A stretch of DNA of 64,000 nucleotides from Bradyrhizobium jicamae (GTDB lineage: Bacteria; Pseudomonadota; Alphaproteobacteria; Rhizobiales; Xanthobacteraceae): contig NZ_JAFCKQ010000028.1 of the NCBI RefSeq assembly GCF_018130215.1, positions 29,640 through 93,639 of the forward strand, written 5' to 3'. Below the pieces are notes generated by a model. That model was not told where the DNA came from. It made no database searches and saw nothing but the letters and a program-made list of their open reading frames with translations. This document shows positions 54,104 to 62,502 of this stretch, in pieces; position 1 is the stretch's first letter; each line of letters starts with the position of its first letter. A program made the position numbers and the translations under genes.

Positions 54104-55189
54104 TCACGCCGCGGGTCGCTGGATCGCTGTGCGGCTGACCGCCGCGAATTTGCACAGGGTGGTCTCGATGATCTCCCGCGGGATGCCGCGCACGATGAAG
54201 ACCAGCCGCGAGCGGCGATCCTCCGACGGCCAGCCGGCCAACGAGATCGGCGGATGGAAGACGTGCTGCACACCGTGCACGACGAGCGGCGCATCGGGCT
54301 GCTCGGCAACGTTCACGATCGCCTTGAAGCGCAGCAGGTCCTCGCCCTTCAGCGCCGCAACATAGTCGAGCCAGCGCGAAAACGCCTCGCCGTGGATCGG
54401 CTCGTCGATGACGAGGCTGAAGGACTGCACATCGCTGTCGTGGGCGTGATGGACAGGGTGATCGCAGCGCGTGCCCTCACAATCGTGCGCGTGATGATGC
54501 GGCTCGACCGCAGCCCTTGCGGCCGTCTCGAACCAGCGCACGACATCGGCCGACCGCGCCGCCGGGTCGAACAGTCCGGCGTCGAGCACCCTGGCCGGAT
54601 CGACGATCCCGTTGCTGACCTGGCTCAGCGCCGCGACCGGATTGATTGCCACCAGCCGCGCCTCGAGCCGTGCCAACGTGTCGCCGGAGACAAGATCGGT
54701 CTTGGTCACGAGCAGCCGGTCGGCGACCGCGACCTGCCTGACGGCTTCGGCATGCGCATGAAGCGTATGCGCGCCGTTGACCGCATCGACGGTCGCGACC
54801 ACGCCGTCGATCCGGTAGCGGCCGACGATGTCGGGCGCCGTCATCAGCGTGTGCAGCACCGGCACGGGATCGGCAAGCCCGGTGGTCTCGACCAGTACGC
54901 GGTGGAACGGCGGGATCGTCCCGGCCGCGCGGCGCGCTGCGAGGTCATCAAGCGTTTCGATCAGGTCCTCGCGCACCGAACAGCAGATGCAGCCATTGTC
55001 GAGCAGCGCCAGCCGATCCTCGCTGCTTTCGACCAGCAGGTGATCGAGCGCAACCTCGCCGAATTCATTGATGATGGCGACGACGCCGCCCATCTCCGGC
55101 TGGCGCAGCAGATGGTTCAGCACCGTGGTCTTGCCACTGCCCAGGAAACCGGTGAGCACCGTGACCGGGATATGGTCGACCGCGTCCAT
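54104..55189 (-). CDS. CobW/COG0523-family GTPase metallochaperone
   Basis: A 361-residue protein with Walker A GFLGSGKTTVLNHL, the metal-binding CxCC motif in NGCICCSVREDL, ETTGLADP, and TKTDLV in place of NKxD. Between the GTPase and CobW C-terminal domains lies a His/Cys-rich linker (HHHAHDCEGTRCDHPVHHAH). These proteins insert Zn, Co or Ni into client enzymes. It overlaps the amidohydrolase stop by one base, so the metal-dependent amidohydrolase is the obvious client; the amine oxidase (copper) is less likely because it matures outside the cytosol. Confidence 0.87.
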   Translation of the reverse strand: MDAVDHIPVTVLTGFLGSGKTTVLNHLLRQPEMGGVVAIINEFGEVALDHLLVESSEDRLALLDNGCICCSVREDLIETLDDLAARRAAGTIPPFHRVLVETTGLADPVPVLHTLMTAPDIVGRYRIDGVVATVDAVNGAHTLHAHAEAVRQVAVADRLLVTKTDLVSGDTLARLEARLVAINPVAALSQVSNGIVDPARVLDAGLFDPAARSADVVRWFETAARAAVEPHHHAHDCEGTRCDHPVHHAHDSDVQSFSLVIDEPIHGEAFSRWLDYVAALKGEDLLRFKAIVNVAEQPDAPLVVHGVQHVFHPPISLAGWPSEDRRSRLVFIVRGIPREIIETTLCKFAAVSRTAIQRPAA

Positions 55190-56859
55190 CACGCCCGCTC
55201 GTACACCTTGCGGCCCTCGAAGAAGGTCATCTCGACCCGCGTGTCGGCGAGCCGGTCCGGCGCGACGTCGAAGATCATCTGGTCGAGCACGATCAGGTCG
55301 GCCGATTTGCCTGTTTCGATCGAGCCGATGGTCTGGCCGAGGCCGGCCGCCCGCGCGGCGTCGATGGTGTAGATGTCGATCACGGTGGCCAGATCGAGCG
55401 CCTGCTCGGCCCACAGCGATTTGCCGGGGAAATCGCCGGTCGGATTCTGCCGCGTCACCATGCCCTCGATGCCCTGCCATGGATCCGGGATCGGGATGAC
55501 CGGCCAGTCGGAGCCGCCGGCCATCAGCGCGCCGGCATTCTTCAGATCCCTGTTCGGCCAGAAGCGCTGCGCCCGCTCGTCGCCCATCGCGGCCTTGTGC
55601 GCCTCGAGGAAGACGGTCGGATACCAGATGATCGGCGACAGGTCGGCGGCGACGCCAAGCGCGGCAAAGCGCGGAATGTCGTCCGGCGTGATGTAGCTCG
55701 CATGCGCGATCTGGTGCACCAGATGGGTTGGGCCGTTGAAGCTGCGCACCACGTCGATCGCGTCGAGCGCCTGCGTCACCGCGGCGTCGCCGGCACAATG
55801 GATCTTGGCGGCGAGGCCGAGCTTCTCGCAGCGGCCGAGCCAGCGGATCAGGTCCGGCACGGTCAGCATGGTGGCGCCGCGGAAGCAGCAGCCGCGCACG
55901 GGGTCAGCCAGGTAGGGCTCGTGGAACGCGGCGGTCTTGGCGCCCGGCACGCCGTCGAGGAACACCTTGACGTAATCCGGCTTCACATGGGCGCCGCGAT
56001 ACTCCTCGCGCAGCGCGAACAGCTCCTCGCCGGCCTTGCCGAACATGAAGCCCGGCTCGACCACCGGCATCGCGCAGACCGCCCAGGCGGTGAGCTCGCC
56101 GCGGTCGTCGAGCCCCTTCAGTGCCGCCATGATCGGCTGCATGCTGGCAGCATCGATGAAGGCGGTGACGCCATAGGTGTTCAGCACCGAGATCGAGCGC
56201 GCCACGGCGGCGCGATCCATCTCCGCGGTGTAGTGGCCGGAGGCCGCGAGCGCCCGCTCGACCAGGCCCGACGCCGCCTCGATCATGATTCCGGTGAGCG
56301 TGCCGGTCTTGAGGTCGCGGCCGATCTCGCCGTCGGTCGGGTTTGGCGTGTCGGCCTGCACTCCGGCGAGCCGCAGCGCGGCCGAACTGGCCCAGCGGTT
56401 GTGATAGCTGTCGTCGCGCAGCACGACGGGATGCCCGAGGCATGCTGCGTCCAGCAGCGCGCAGGACTCCGCGGTGTTCATCTCGCCCAGCAGATTGTTG
56501 CCGAACTGGCCCCCGACGATCCAGGCGCCCGGCGCCGCCGCTGACGCCGCCTTGTGCAGGGTCTCGGCAATCTTCGCAACGCTGGCGCTGGAGGCGAAGC
56601 GCAGCTCGTAGAGATCGGCCTGGCCGCCCATCATGATGTGATTGTGGATATCGACGATCCCCGGCATCGCCATTCGTCCGCCGAGATCGACGGTTGCGGT
56701 GCGCTCGCCGACCAGCGGCGCGACGTCGCGCTCCTCCCCCACCGCAATGAACCGCCCGGCCCTGACCGCCGCCCATGTCGCCCAGGGCTGCTTGCGGTTC
56801 GACGTGTAGATCCGACCGTTCCTGAACACGGTGTCGGCGAAGCTCTTGTCCATAGGCAT
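55189..56859 (-). CDS. YtcJ-type metal-dependent amidohydrolase
   Basis: A 556-residue enzyme of the amidohydrolase-3 family. The N-terminal metal motif is PGIVDIHNHIMMGG (HxH); later ligands are probably the His in KIHCAGDAAVT, the His in HLVHQIAHASY and the Asp in AGGSDWPV. GGGA precedes ATG 56859. It is the first gene of a ten-gene operon (amidohydrolase, CobW, binding protein, LivGFHM, amine oxidase, small protein) and has the palindrome at 56983-57000 upstream. It should cleave an amide of the imported compound; the amine so released could feed the amine oxidase. Confidence 0.85.
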   Translation of the reverse strand: MPMDKSFADTVFRNGRIYTSNRKQPWATWAAVRAGRFIAVGEERDVAPLVGERTATVDLGGRMAMPGIVDIHNHIMMGGQADLYELRFASSASVAKIAETLHKAASAAAPGAWIVGGQFGNNLLGEMNTAESCALLDAACLGHPVVLRDDSYHNRWASSAALRLAGVQADTPNPTDGEIGRDLKTGTLTGIMIEAASGLVERALAASGHYTAEMDRAAVARSISVLNTYGVTAFIDAASMQPIMAALKGLDDRGELTAWAVCAMPVVEPGFMFGKAGEELFALREEYRGAHVKPDYVKVFLDGVPGAKTAAFHEPYLADPVRGCCFRGATMLTVPDLIRWLGRCEKLGLAAKIHCAGDAAVTQALDAIDVVRSFNGPTHLVHQIAHASYITPDDIPRFAALGVAADLSPIIWYPTVFLEAHKAAMGDERAQRFWPNRDLKNAGALMAGGSDWPVIPIPDPWQGIEGMVTRQNPTGDFPGKSLWAEQALDLATVIDIYTIDAARAAGLGQTIGSIETGKSADLIVLDQMIFDVAPDRLADTRVEMTFFEGRKVYERA

Positions 56860-56982
56860 CAAATTCCCGCAGGGAGGGCCCCGAAGCGCGCCGTCCGTCT
56901 GCGCGCTGTTCGCGCATGCCAGAGACCCGCGCTGGAGGCCGGCATATTCAGGCAAAGGTTCGGCAAGTCGGGTTTCCGAGCA

Positions 56983-57000
56983 ATCCACCATCCGGTGGAT
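56983..57000. promoter_or_regulatory. Copy 2 of the ATCnACC-N4-GGTGGAT palindrome (amidohydrolase-liv operon)
   Basis: ATCCACC-ATCC-GGTGGAT is a perfect 7-bp inverted repeat with a 4-base centre. It is 124 bases upstream of the amidohydrolase ATG and 26 bases beyond the end of the gamma-glutamyltransferase gene. Confidence 0.7.
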
Positions 57001-57026
57001 GATGTCTGAGCAGGCCCGGCTTCGCC

Positions 57027-58604
57027 TCAGAACCCCAGCGCGAGCCCGTCCTTACGGTGGTCGGAGGCGCCGAGCAGGATGCCGCGCGCGTGATCGATCC
57101 GGATCGCCTGGCAACCGCCGATCGGCTCCTCGGAGAAGCGTGCGTCGTGGCCGCGCCCGCGCAGCTCGTCACGGATCGCCGATCCAATCGTCGTCTCCAG
57201 CGACAGCACGCCGTCGAAGGCAAAGGAGCGCGGCGCTTCGGCCGCAGCCTGGATGTCCATCTTCAGGTCGAAGATGTTCGAGAGCAGATTGGCGTGACCG
57301 GCAGCCTGGTAGTGTCCGCCCATCACGCCGAACGACATCACCGTCTTGCCGTCCTTGCGCAGCAGGCCCGGGATGATCGTGTGCATCGGGCGCTTGCGCG
57401 GCCCGAGCGAGTTGAGGTGCCCGGGCCTGGCACGAAAGCTCCAGCCGCGATTGTGCAGCAGGATGCCCGATGTCGGTGCATAGATGCCGCTGCCGAACGG
57501 ATAGAACAGCGAGTTGATCAGCGACACCGCGTTGAGGTCGCGGTCGACAACGGTGACGTAGACGGTGTCGCGGTGCTCGATGTCGTCCCAAGCCGCGGGC
57601 TCGGAGGCGCGGCTCATGTCGATGCGGGCGCGAATGCGACCAATATAGTCGTCGGCGAGGAACGAGGCCGGATCGATATTGCCGGCCGAGGGATCGCAGA
57701 AGAAGGCGTCGCGGGCGCGATAGGCCGCTTTCGTCGCCTCGGCGAGCAGATGTATGCGATCGGCCTGCGACAGCGCGCCGACGTCGAAGCCCGCAAGGGT
57801 GCGCAGGATCATCAGCGCCGCAAGGCCCTGCCCGTTCGGCGGACATTCGACCACGTCGTGATCGTGGTAGCGCGCCGAGATCGGACGCACATCGTCCGAG
57901 GTGTGCGCAGCGAAATCATCCATCGTGTGTGCGCCGCCCAGCCCGCCGAGGATGCCGACCATCTCCTCGGCCGCTTCACCCGCGTAGAAGGCGTCGCGCC
58001 CGTGCTGCGCAATCCTGCGCAGGGTTCGGCCCAGCGCGGGTTGCGCGCGGATGTCGCCGACCGCAGGCGCCGCGCCCCCGGGCAGGAACTGTGCCGCCGC
58101 ATGCGGGTCGATTTCGATCCGCGCGCGGAATCGCCGCCAGTCCTCGGCGACCCGCGGGGTAACGCAGAAGCCTTGCTCAGCCGCCGTGATGGCGGGTCGG
58201 AAGATCTCCTCGAGCGATCTGCTGCCGTGATCGGCGACCAGCCGGCACCAGGCGTCGATCGCGCCCGGCACGGTCACCGCCTCCGGCGATGTCGGCGGAA
58301 TGTCGCGCTGGCCCCGGGCGGCGTACTTTTCGATGTCGGTGCCCGAGGGCGTGCGGCCGGAGCCGTTCAACGCAACAGGCTCGCCGCACCTGGGCGAGTA
58401 CAGCGCAAAGCAATCGCCGCCGATGCCAGTCATCTGCGGCTCGACGACACCCTGCACCGCGACGGCTGCCACCGCCGCGTCGACGGCATTGCCGCCGGCC
58501 TTCAGCATCTCGACCGCAGCGAGCGTCGCCTGCGGATGCGAGGTTGCGGCCATGCCCCTTTCCGCAACCGCCACCGAGCGGCCGATGGTCATGAAATTAC
58601 GCAT
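57027..58604 (-). CDS. Gamma-glutamyltransferase family protein
   Basis: A 525-residue N-terminal nucleophile hydrolase. GGNAVDAAVAAVAVQGVVEP marks the large subunit. The autocleavage site is at the Thr of RDTVYVTVVDRDLNAVS, which aligns with the catalytic Thr of TTHYSVVD in E. coli GGT; SFGVMGGHYQ lies in the small subunit. No clear signal peptide is seen, so it is likely cytosolic, unlike E. coli GGT. ATG 58604 has GGGGA upstream. It has its own palindrome copy and may remove gamma-glutamyl or other acyl groups from the imported amide; acylase (cephalosporin acylase-like) activity is an alternative. Confidence 0.85.
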   Translation of the reverse strand: MRNFMTIGRSVAVAERGMAATSHPQATLAAVEMLKAGGNAVDAAVAAVAVQGVVEPQMTGIGGDCFALYSPRCGEPVALNGSGRTPSGTDIEKYAARGQRDIPPTSPEAVTVPGAIDAWCRLVADHGSRSLEEIFRPAITAAEQGFCVTPRVAEDWRRFRARIEIDPHAAAQFLPGGAAPAVGDIRAQPALGRTLRRIAQHGRDAFYAGEAAEEMVGILGGLGGAHTMDDFAAHTSDDVRPISARYHDHDVVECPPNGQGLAALMILRTLAGFDVGALSQADRIHLLAEATKAAYRARDAFFCDPSAGNIDPASFLADDYIGRIRARIDMSRASEPAAWDDIEHRDTVYVTVVDRDLNAVSLINSLFYPFGSGIYAPTSGILLHNRGWSFRARPGHLNSLGPRKRPMHTIIPGLLRKDGKTVMSFGVMGGHYQAAGHANLLSNIFDLKMDIQAAAEAPRSFAFDGVLSLETTIGSAIRDELRGRGHDARFSEEPIGGCQAIRIDHARGILLGASDHRKDGLALGF

Positions 58605-58703
58605 GTCGTATCCCCGATGCTGCAAGCGGCCGCCGCTCGCCAACACAGTCGAATACGACACCGATCTCTCAAGGACTGTCGGCCGGCCGCAGCCGTCGCG
58701 GCA

Positions 58704-58721
58704 ATCGACCAAACGGTGGAT
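58704..58721. promoter_or_regulatory. Copy 3 of the ATCnACC-N4-GGTGGAT palindrome (gamma-glutamyltransferase)
   Basis: ATCGACC-AAAC-GGTGGAT has six of seven arm pairs and the same GCA left flank as copy 2. It is 100 bases upstream of the gamma-glutamyltransferase ATG. Confidence 0.65.
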
Positions 58722-58843
58722 GAATCAGGATGAGGACTTGTAGGATCGCAAAGGTCCGCTGTCTCCGAAAGACGACATGAACGCCTACTGCATTCATGTC
58801 GGCCTTGGGCCAACAGGTAGCGGAGGCCGCCAACGAAGACGCC

Positions 58844-59017
58844 CTACTCTCCGGAAGGCAGTTGCCGATCCGCTCGCTGACGCGCTTCCAACCAGTCAGC
58901 GATGGCCTTGTACTCGCGCGCCATCTTTTCGAGCTCTGCCCTCGTTTCTCGGTGCTCTGTGAGGGCAGCCTGAAAATGGCACTCCCGCTCCAGTGCGCGG
59001 TACTTGCGATGTGGCAT
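58844..59017 (-). CDS. Small hypothetical protein, 57 residues
   Basis: A very strong AAGGAGGTCACG site precedes ATG 59017. The product MPHRKYRALERECHFQAALT continues as a Glu/Arg-rich amphipathic helix with KMAREYKAIADWLEARQR and ends at TAG 58844. It contains no domain I recognise. Short charged helical proteins of this kind recur in Bradyrhizobium. The open frame, ribosome site and composition make it a real gene. Confidence 0.75.
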   Translation of the reverse strand: MPHRKYRALERECHFQAALTEHRETRAELEKMAREYKAIADWLEARQRADRQLPSGE

Positions 59018-59073
59018 CGTGACCTCCTTGTCACGCGTAAGCCCTCTTTAGCGGATGTTGCGGAGGTCGGGAT

Positions 59074-59274
59074 TTAACTAGGATAATCGCTGCCAGTTTT
59101 CCCAAGGTGTTGGGCCTGCCTGGGGAACGGCTCTTGGGTTTTTCGGCCGAGAAATGTGTCGGGCATGTGAAACTGCCTCAAGACTTCGCTTGCCTTCAGG
59201 GCGAACTCCCGCAGGCGCTGCAATTCCTTGATTTCATTCTGAGACGGCCTGCGAACTCCGCGTCGGAACAGCAT
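59074..59274 (-). CDS. Small hypothetical protein, 66 residues
   Basis: AAGGAG lies nine bases before ATG 59274. The product is basic, with SQNEIKELQRLREFALKASE in its first half (a likely helix) and a Pro/Gln-rich end. It ends 57 bases before the neighbouring 57-residue gene, on the same strand, and the two may be co-transcribed. I recognise no family. Confidence 0.55.
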   Translation of the reverse strand: MLFRRGVRRPSQNEIKELQRLREFALKASEVLRQFHMPDTFLGRKTQEPFPRQAQHLGKTGSDYPS

Positions 59275-59526
59275 CGTTGCGCTCCTTGGTTACGCAGGTG
59301 GGAGCGCAATCGGTCTCTCTGCCACCGACGCCCACGGGCATAGCCGTTGCCGGTGATGAGGATATCGTATCAGGCGGCCGGCCAGGCAGGAAGGCAATTC
59401 AGGGACCGGCCTCTGCAAACTCGCGCGCGAGGGTCAAACACGATTGTCTGGCAACCTGGAATGGTTGTCGGACTTCGCCTTGACATCGTGAATTGCTCGA
59501 GACGAAGCGCCGCAAAGCAAGTGGGT

Positions 59527-60096
59527 TTAACTTCGCCTCTCCGCGTAATATTTCGTCAGCGCGTTCGCATCTTCGAACAGCTTCATGTTCTTCGCCAGAT
59601 CGTATCGACACTCGTCCAGGCTTTCAGGGTCCCATTCGCTCCGCTCGGCGGCGAAGAAGTCGCCGCCGTAGACGTGTATGGCACCTGTGAGGCGGGGAAT
59701 CGGATTGGTAACCGAATGAATGATGTTGTGGCCGAGAGGTTCTGCGTCGCCGACACACAACGCTCTCGCTCCTGCCGCTTCGACCCTTCCGCTGCCATCG
59801 GGCCGTCGTCGCCAAAACATGTTGTCCTCTCGCCCACTGTAGATGCCGATCACCGCCCACATCTGGTGATTGTGAGGCATGACCGTCATCATGGGTCCCC
59901 AGATGACATTGAGGATCGTAAGATCCGGCGCATGATAGAGCTTCTGCACTCCAGCGCGCTTCGGCTCGCCAATCCCTTTGAGAACCGAGTTCGGGTCCGA
60001 TACGGCACGCGCGACCACTTCGCGAACCAGCTTGTGCGATGAATCGGCGCGCAGCGCAGCCCGGCAATCGGCGGTGAATTGCTCAAGGTCGAACAT
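59527..60096 (-). CDS. Cupin-fold metalloprotein related to cysteine dioxygenase-like enzymes
   Basis: A 189-residue protein whose central segment MMTVMPHNHQMWAVIGIYSG, followed later by LGHNIIHSVTNP and GAIHVYGGDFF, has the spaced His residues of a double-stranded beta-helix metal site. It resembles predicted metal-dependent cysteine-dioxygenase-like or 3-mercaptopropionate-dioxygenase-like proteins. GGAGGGA precedes ATG 60096. It stands alone between small genes and the epoxide-hydrolase-like gene; its reaction is unknown. Confidence 0.7.
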   Translation of the reverse strand: MFDLEQFTADCRAALRADSSHKLVREVVARAVSDPNSVLKGIGEPKRAGVQKLYHAPDLTILNVIWGPMMTVMPHNHQMWAVIGIYSGREDNMFWRRRPDGSGRVEAAGARALCVGDAEPLGHNIIHSVTNPIPRLTGAIHVYGGDFFAAERSEWDPESLDECRYDLAKNMKLFEDANALTKYYAERRS

Positions 60097-60329
60097 ATCG
60101 GTCCCTCCAGCAGGAAGTAACCCGGCCAAAATAATCACGCCGTCAAAACGTATCGCCGCAGAACCATTCTGGCAACCTTGTGAGCTCGCCGGTTCCAGAG
60201 TAGGTTATCTCGATGCCGTCAATATCTTGCTGGCGCGCTCCGGTGAAGGAGCGTTGCAGCTTCATGGCATGTGTTTGAAAGCACCTCTCCACTCGACGCA
60301 TTTGAGATAGTCATTAGGAAGGGCGCAAC

Positions 60330-61436
60330 ATGATGTCCTCATCCGATGCGAGTCATTTCTCGAGTGTTACTCTGTGCGACCGGCGAACCGTCCTCCGAGG
60401 AATCGCGGGGTCATTGGCTCCCACTGCGCTGATCGTTGCGACGGACGCTTCCGCCGACGCATTGCGAGGCGTCACTTTGGCTGCGGCCGATGCTGGCACC
60501 GCGCAACATGTCGTGTCCCATCGAACCGTTTCCGTAAACGGGCTGCGCATGCATATCGCTGAATCGGGCGCGGGTCCGTTGGTACTGCTGTGCCACGGCT
60601 TTCCGGAATGCTGGTATTCCTGGCGGCATCAGTTGCAAGCGCTCGCGGAAGCAGGCTTTCACGCCGTGGCCCCTGACATGAGAGGGTACGGCCAAACGGA
60701 CGCCCCCGAGGAAATTGCCGAGTACACGATCGGGCACAACGTTTCGGACATGGTGCAACTGGTTGCAGGGCTCGGAGAAAAGCAGGCGGTCATCATCGGC
60801 CACGATTGGGGTGCACCGGTTGCCTGGTCTTCAGCGCTGCTGCGGCCCGATCTCTTCCGTGCGGTTGTGGCGATGAGTGTGCCGTATCGCGTACGTCCAC
60901 CTGTCGCGCCGATGAAAGCCCTTCGCGATGCCGGGACCACAAACTTCTATCAGCTGTATTTTCAAACGCCCGGCGTGGCGGAGGCCGAATTCGAAAAGGA
61001 TGTCGATCGCAGTGTGCGGACGCTCCTTTACGGCACCGGCCTATCGCTGATGATGAAACCGGGAAAGGGCTTCCTTGCGGATACGACCATCCCGCAACAA
61101 TTGCCATCCTGGCTGACGGACGAAGACATATCCTACTTCGTCGACACCTATAAGCGCAGCGGTTATCGCGGTGGCTTGAACTGGTACCGCAATATCGACC
61201 GCAACTGGGCGATCTCGGGAGGCTGGGAGGGGCTGAAGATTCAGCAACCAGCGCTCTTCATTGCGGGAAGCAATGACGGCGTCATAAAGTTTGCGGCCAA
61301 GGCGGTTGAGAATCTGCCGACCGCAGTGCCGGGATTGAAGAAGACCCTCATTCTACCCGACAGCGGTCATTGGATTCAGCAGCAACGGCCGTCGGAAGTG
61401 AACGCTGCGATACTCGAATTCTTGCGGTCGGCATAG
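60330..61436 (+). CDS. Alpha/beta hydrolase, epoxide-hydrolase type, with Tat-like leader
   Basis: A 368-residue hydrolase. The oxyanion motif is HGFPECWYSWRHQ, the nucleophile Asp sits in GHDWGAPVAW, the lid shows GLNWYRNIDRNW as in soluble epoxide hydrolases, the acid is probably the Asp of SNDGVIKF and the catalytic His is in SGHWIQQQRP. An N-terminal CDRRTVLRGIAGSLAPTALI segment looks like a twin-arginine signal, so it may act in the periplasm. GGAAGG precedes the ATG. Fluoroacetate or haloalkane dehalogenase activity is an alternative. Confidence 0.82.
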   Translation: MMSSSDASHFSSVTLCDRRTVLRGIAGSLAPTALIVATDASADALRGVTLAAADAGTAQHVVSHRTVSVNGLRMHIAESGAGPLVLLCHGFPECWYSWRHQLQALAEAGFHAVAPDMRGYGQTDAPEEIAEYTIGHNVSDMVQLVAGLGEKQAVIIGHDWGAPVAWSSALLRPDLFRAVVAMSVPYRVRPPVAPMKALRDAGTTNFYQLYFQTPGVAEAEFEKDVDRSVRTLLYGTGLSLMMKPGKGFLADTTIPQQLPSWLTDEDISYFVDTYKRSGYRGGLNWYRNIDRNWAISGGWEGLKIQQPALFIAGSNDGVIKFAAKAVENLPTAVPGLKKTLILPDSGHWIQQQRPSEVNAAILEFLRSA

Positions 61437-61498
61437 CCTGTGGCGACCGCCATCCCGCTGGCAGTCGACTGCCGCTGGAATAGTACAATGCGGACCGC

Positions 61499-61560
61499 TG
61501 GCTCGCGATGACGTTGGTCGCTATGCCGTTGGTCGCGATGCCGTTGGCTCGCGATGACGT
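61499..61560. repeat. Minisatellite: four 15-16-base tandem units
   Basis: The 62 bases divide exactly into 16+15+15+16-base units. The first and last, TGGCTCGCGATGACGT, are identical; the middle two are TGGTCGCTATGCCGT and TGGTCGCGATGCCGT. It lies between the convergent epoxide-hydrolase-like and LuxR-type genes. Confidence 0.8.
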
Positions 61561-61581
61561 CGATTGACGCCGCGCGCGCCT

Positions 61582-62253
61582 TCAGTGCGGCCGCGACATC
61601 AGCGCGACGACAGCCGAGCGGGTCTCGACGCCGAGCTTCTCGAAGATGTGGATCAGGTGCGTCTTCACGGTGGCGAGGCCGATGTTGAGGCACTCGCCGA
61701 TCTCGCGGTTGGTGCGGCCACAGCACAGCAGTTCGACAACCTCCATCTCGCGCGCGGTCAGGCCGTAGCGCGACTCGTCCGATGCGGACGACAGACGGCT
61801 GGTCAGGTTGAACTCGAGATAGTCGTGGATCTTCTCGGCGATGTTCATGCTGCCGTCGGGGATCCTGCAACCCGGCGCCCACAGCACGCTCATTCCGGCA
61901 ACGATACGCTCGTTGCGGCGGAAGAAGAACTCGATCATGTCGGCGACGCCACACTGGCCGGCGAAGGCGCGATAGGTCGCGGCCTCCTGCGAGGCGCATT
62001 GATCGAGTGCGACGCTCAGCCGCGCGATCGGCTGGTTGCGCGCGGAGCGCGGATGCAGCGGATCGAGCCGGTTCATGCCGGCAAGGTACTGGTCGTGGAA
62101 GTTCGGCGGGACGTTGCTGGAAAGCACGAAGCGGTTGAGCGTGAGGTTGCCGTCGACCTCGTAGAATGCGGTCGCCGAGCCCTCGAGGATTCCGCGCGCG
62201 AACTGAATGGCCTGCGTGGTCGCCGGATCCGGTCGGCCCAAAAGCGCAATCAT
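61582..62253 (-). CDS. LuxR/GerE-type transcriptional regulator
   Basis: A 223-residue regulator. The C-terminal helix-turn-helix (about 160-215) is YGLTAREMEVVELLCCGRTN, REIGECLNIGLATVKTHLIH and LGVETRSAVVAL. The N-terminal 150 residues are of unassigned fold and have no obvious response-regulator Asp pattern or autoinducer signature, so it is probably a LuxR-type solo sensing a metabolite. GGGAGG precedes ATG 62253. It diverges from the serine hydrolase, with palindrome copy 4 between them. It is my candidate for the protein that binds all four copies. Confidence 0.83.
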   Translation of the reverse strand: MIALLGRPDPATTQAIQFARGILEGSATAFYEVDGNLTLNRFVLSSNVPPNFHDQYLAGMNRLDPLHPRSARNQPIARLSVALDQCASQEAATYRAFAGQCGVADMIEFFFRRNERIVAGMSVLWAPGCRIPDGSMNIAEKIHDYLEFNLTSRLSSASDESRYGLTAREMEVVELLCCGRTNREIGECLNIGLATVKTHLIHIFEKLGVETRSAVVALMSRPH

Positions 62254-62421
62254 GACCTACCCTCCCGATGTTTCCTGCGATGTTTCCCGATGGCGGACGT
62301 CTGCGCGTCGCAATGCCGATTACGCTGGGGCAGACGCGCGGCCTAGTCAAGCAAATTGCGGGCCAAACAGCGGAAATGCACGTCTCCTGAAACGGTTAGG
62401 CCAGCGTAACCCGCCGCCAGC

Positions 62422-62439
62422 CTCCACCATCCGGTTGAT
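62422..62439. promoter_or_regulatory. Copy 4 of the ATCnACC-N4-GGTGGAT palindrome (luxR-type/serine hydrolase)
   Basis: CTCCACC-ATCC-GGTTGAT matches copy 2 at 16 of 18 positions, including its ATCC centre. It is 64 bases upstream of the serine hydrolase ATG and 169 upstream of the regulator ATG. Confidence 0.6.
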
Positions 62440-62502
62440 TGCGCGCGGGTGCGGCGCATGCGGAACCTGTCAGGGACCCCCAATGACAGTGCTGGATCAC
62501 GA

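Noticed and set aside
61582..62253. Reading the LuxR-type protein as an acyl-homoserine-lactone quorum sensor
   Set aside because: I see no convincing autoinducer-domain signature in the N-terminal part and no luxI-type synthase nearby.
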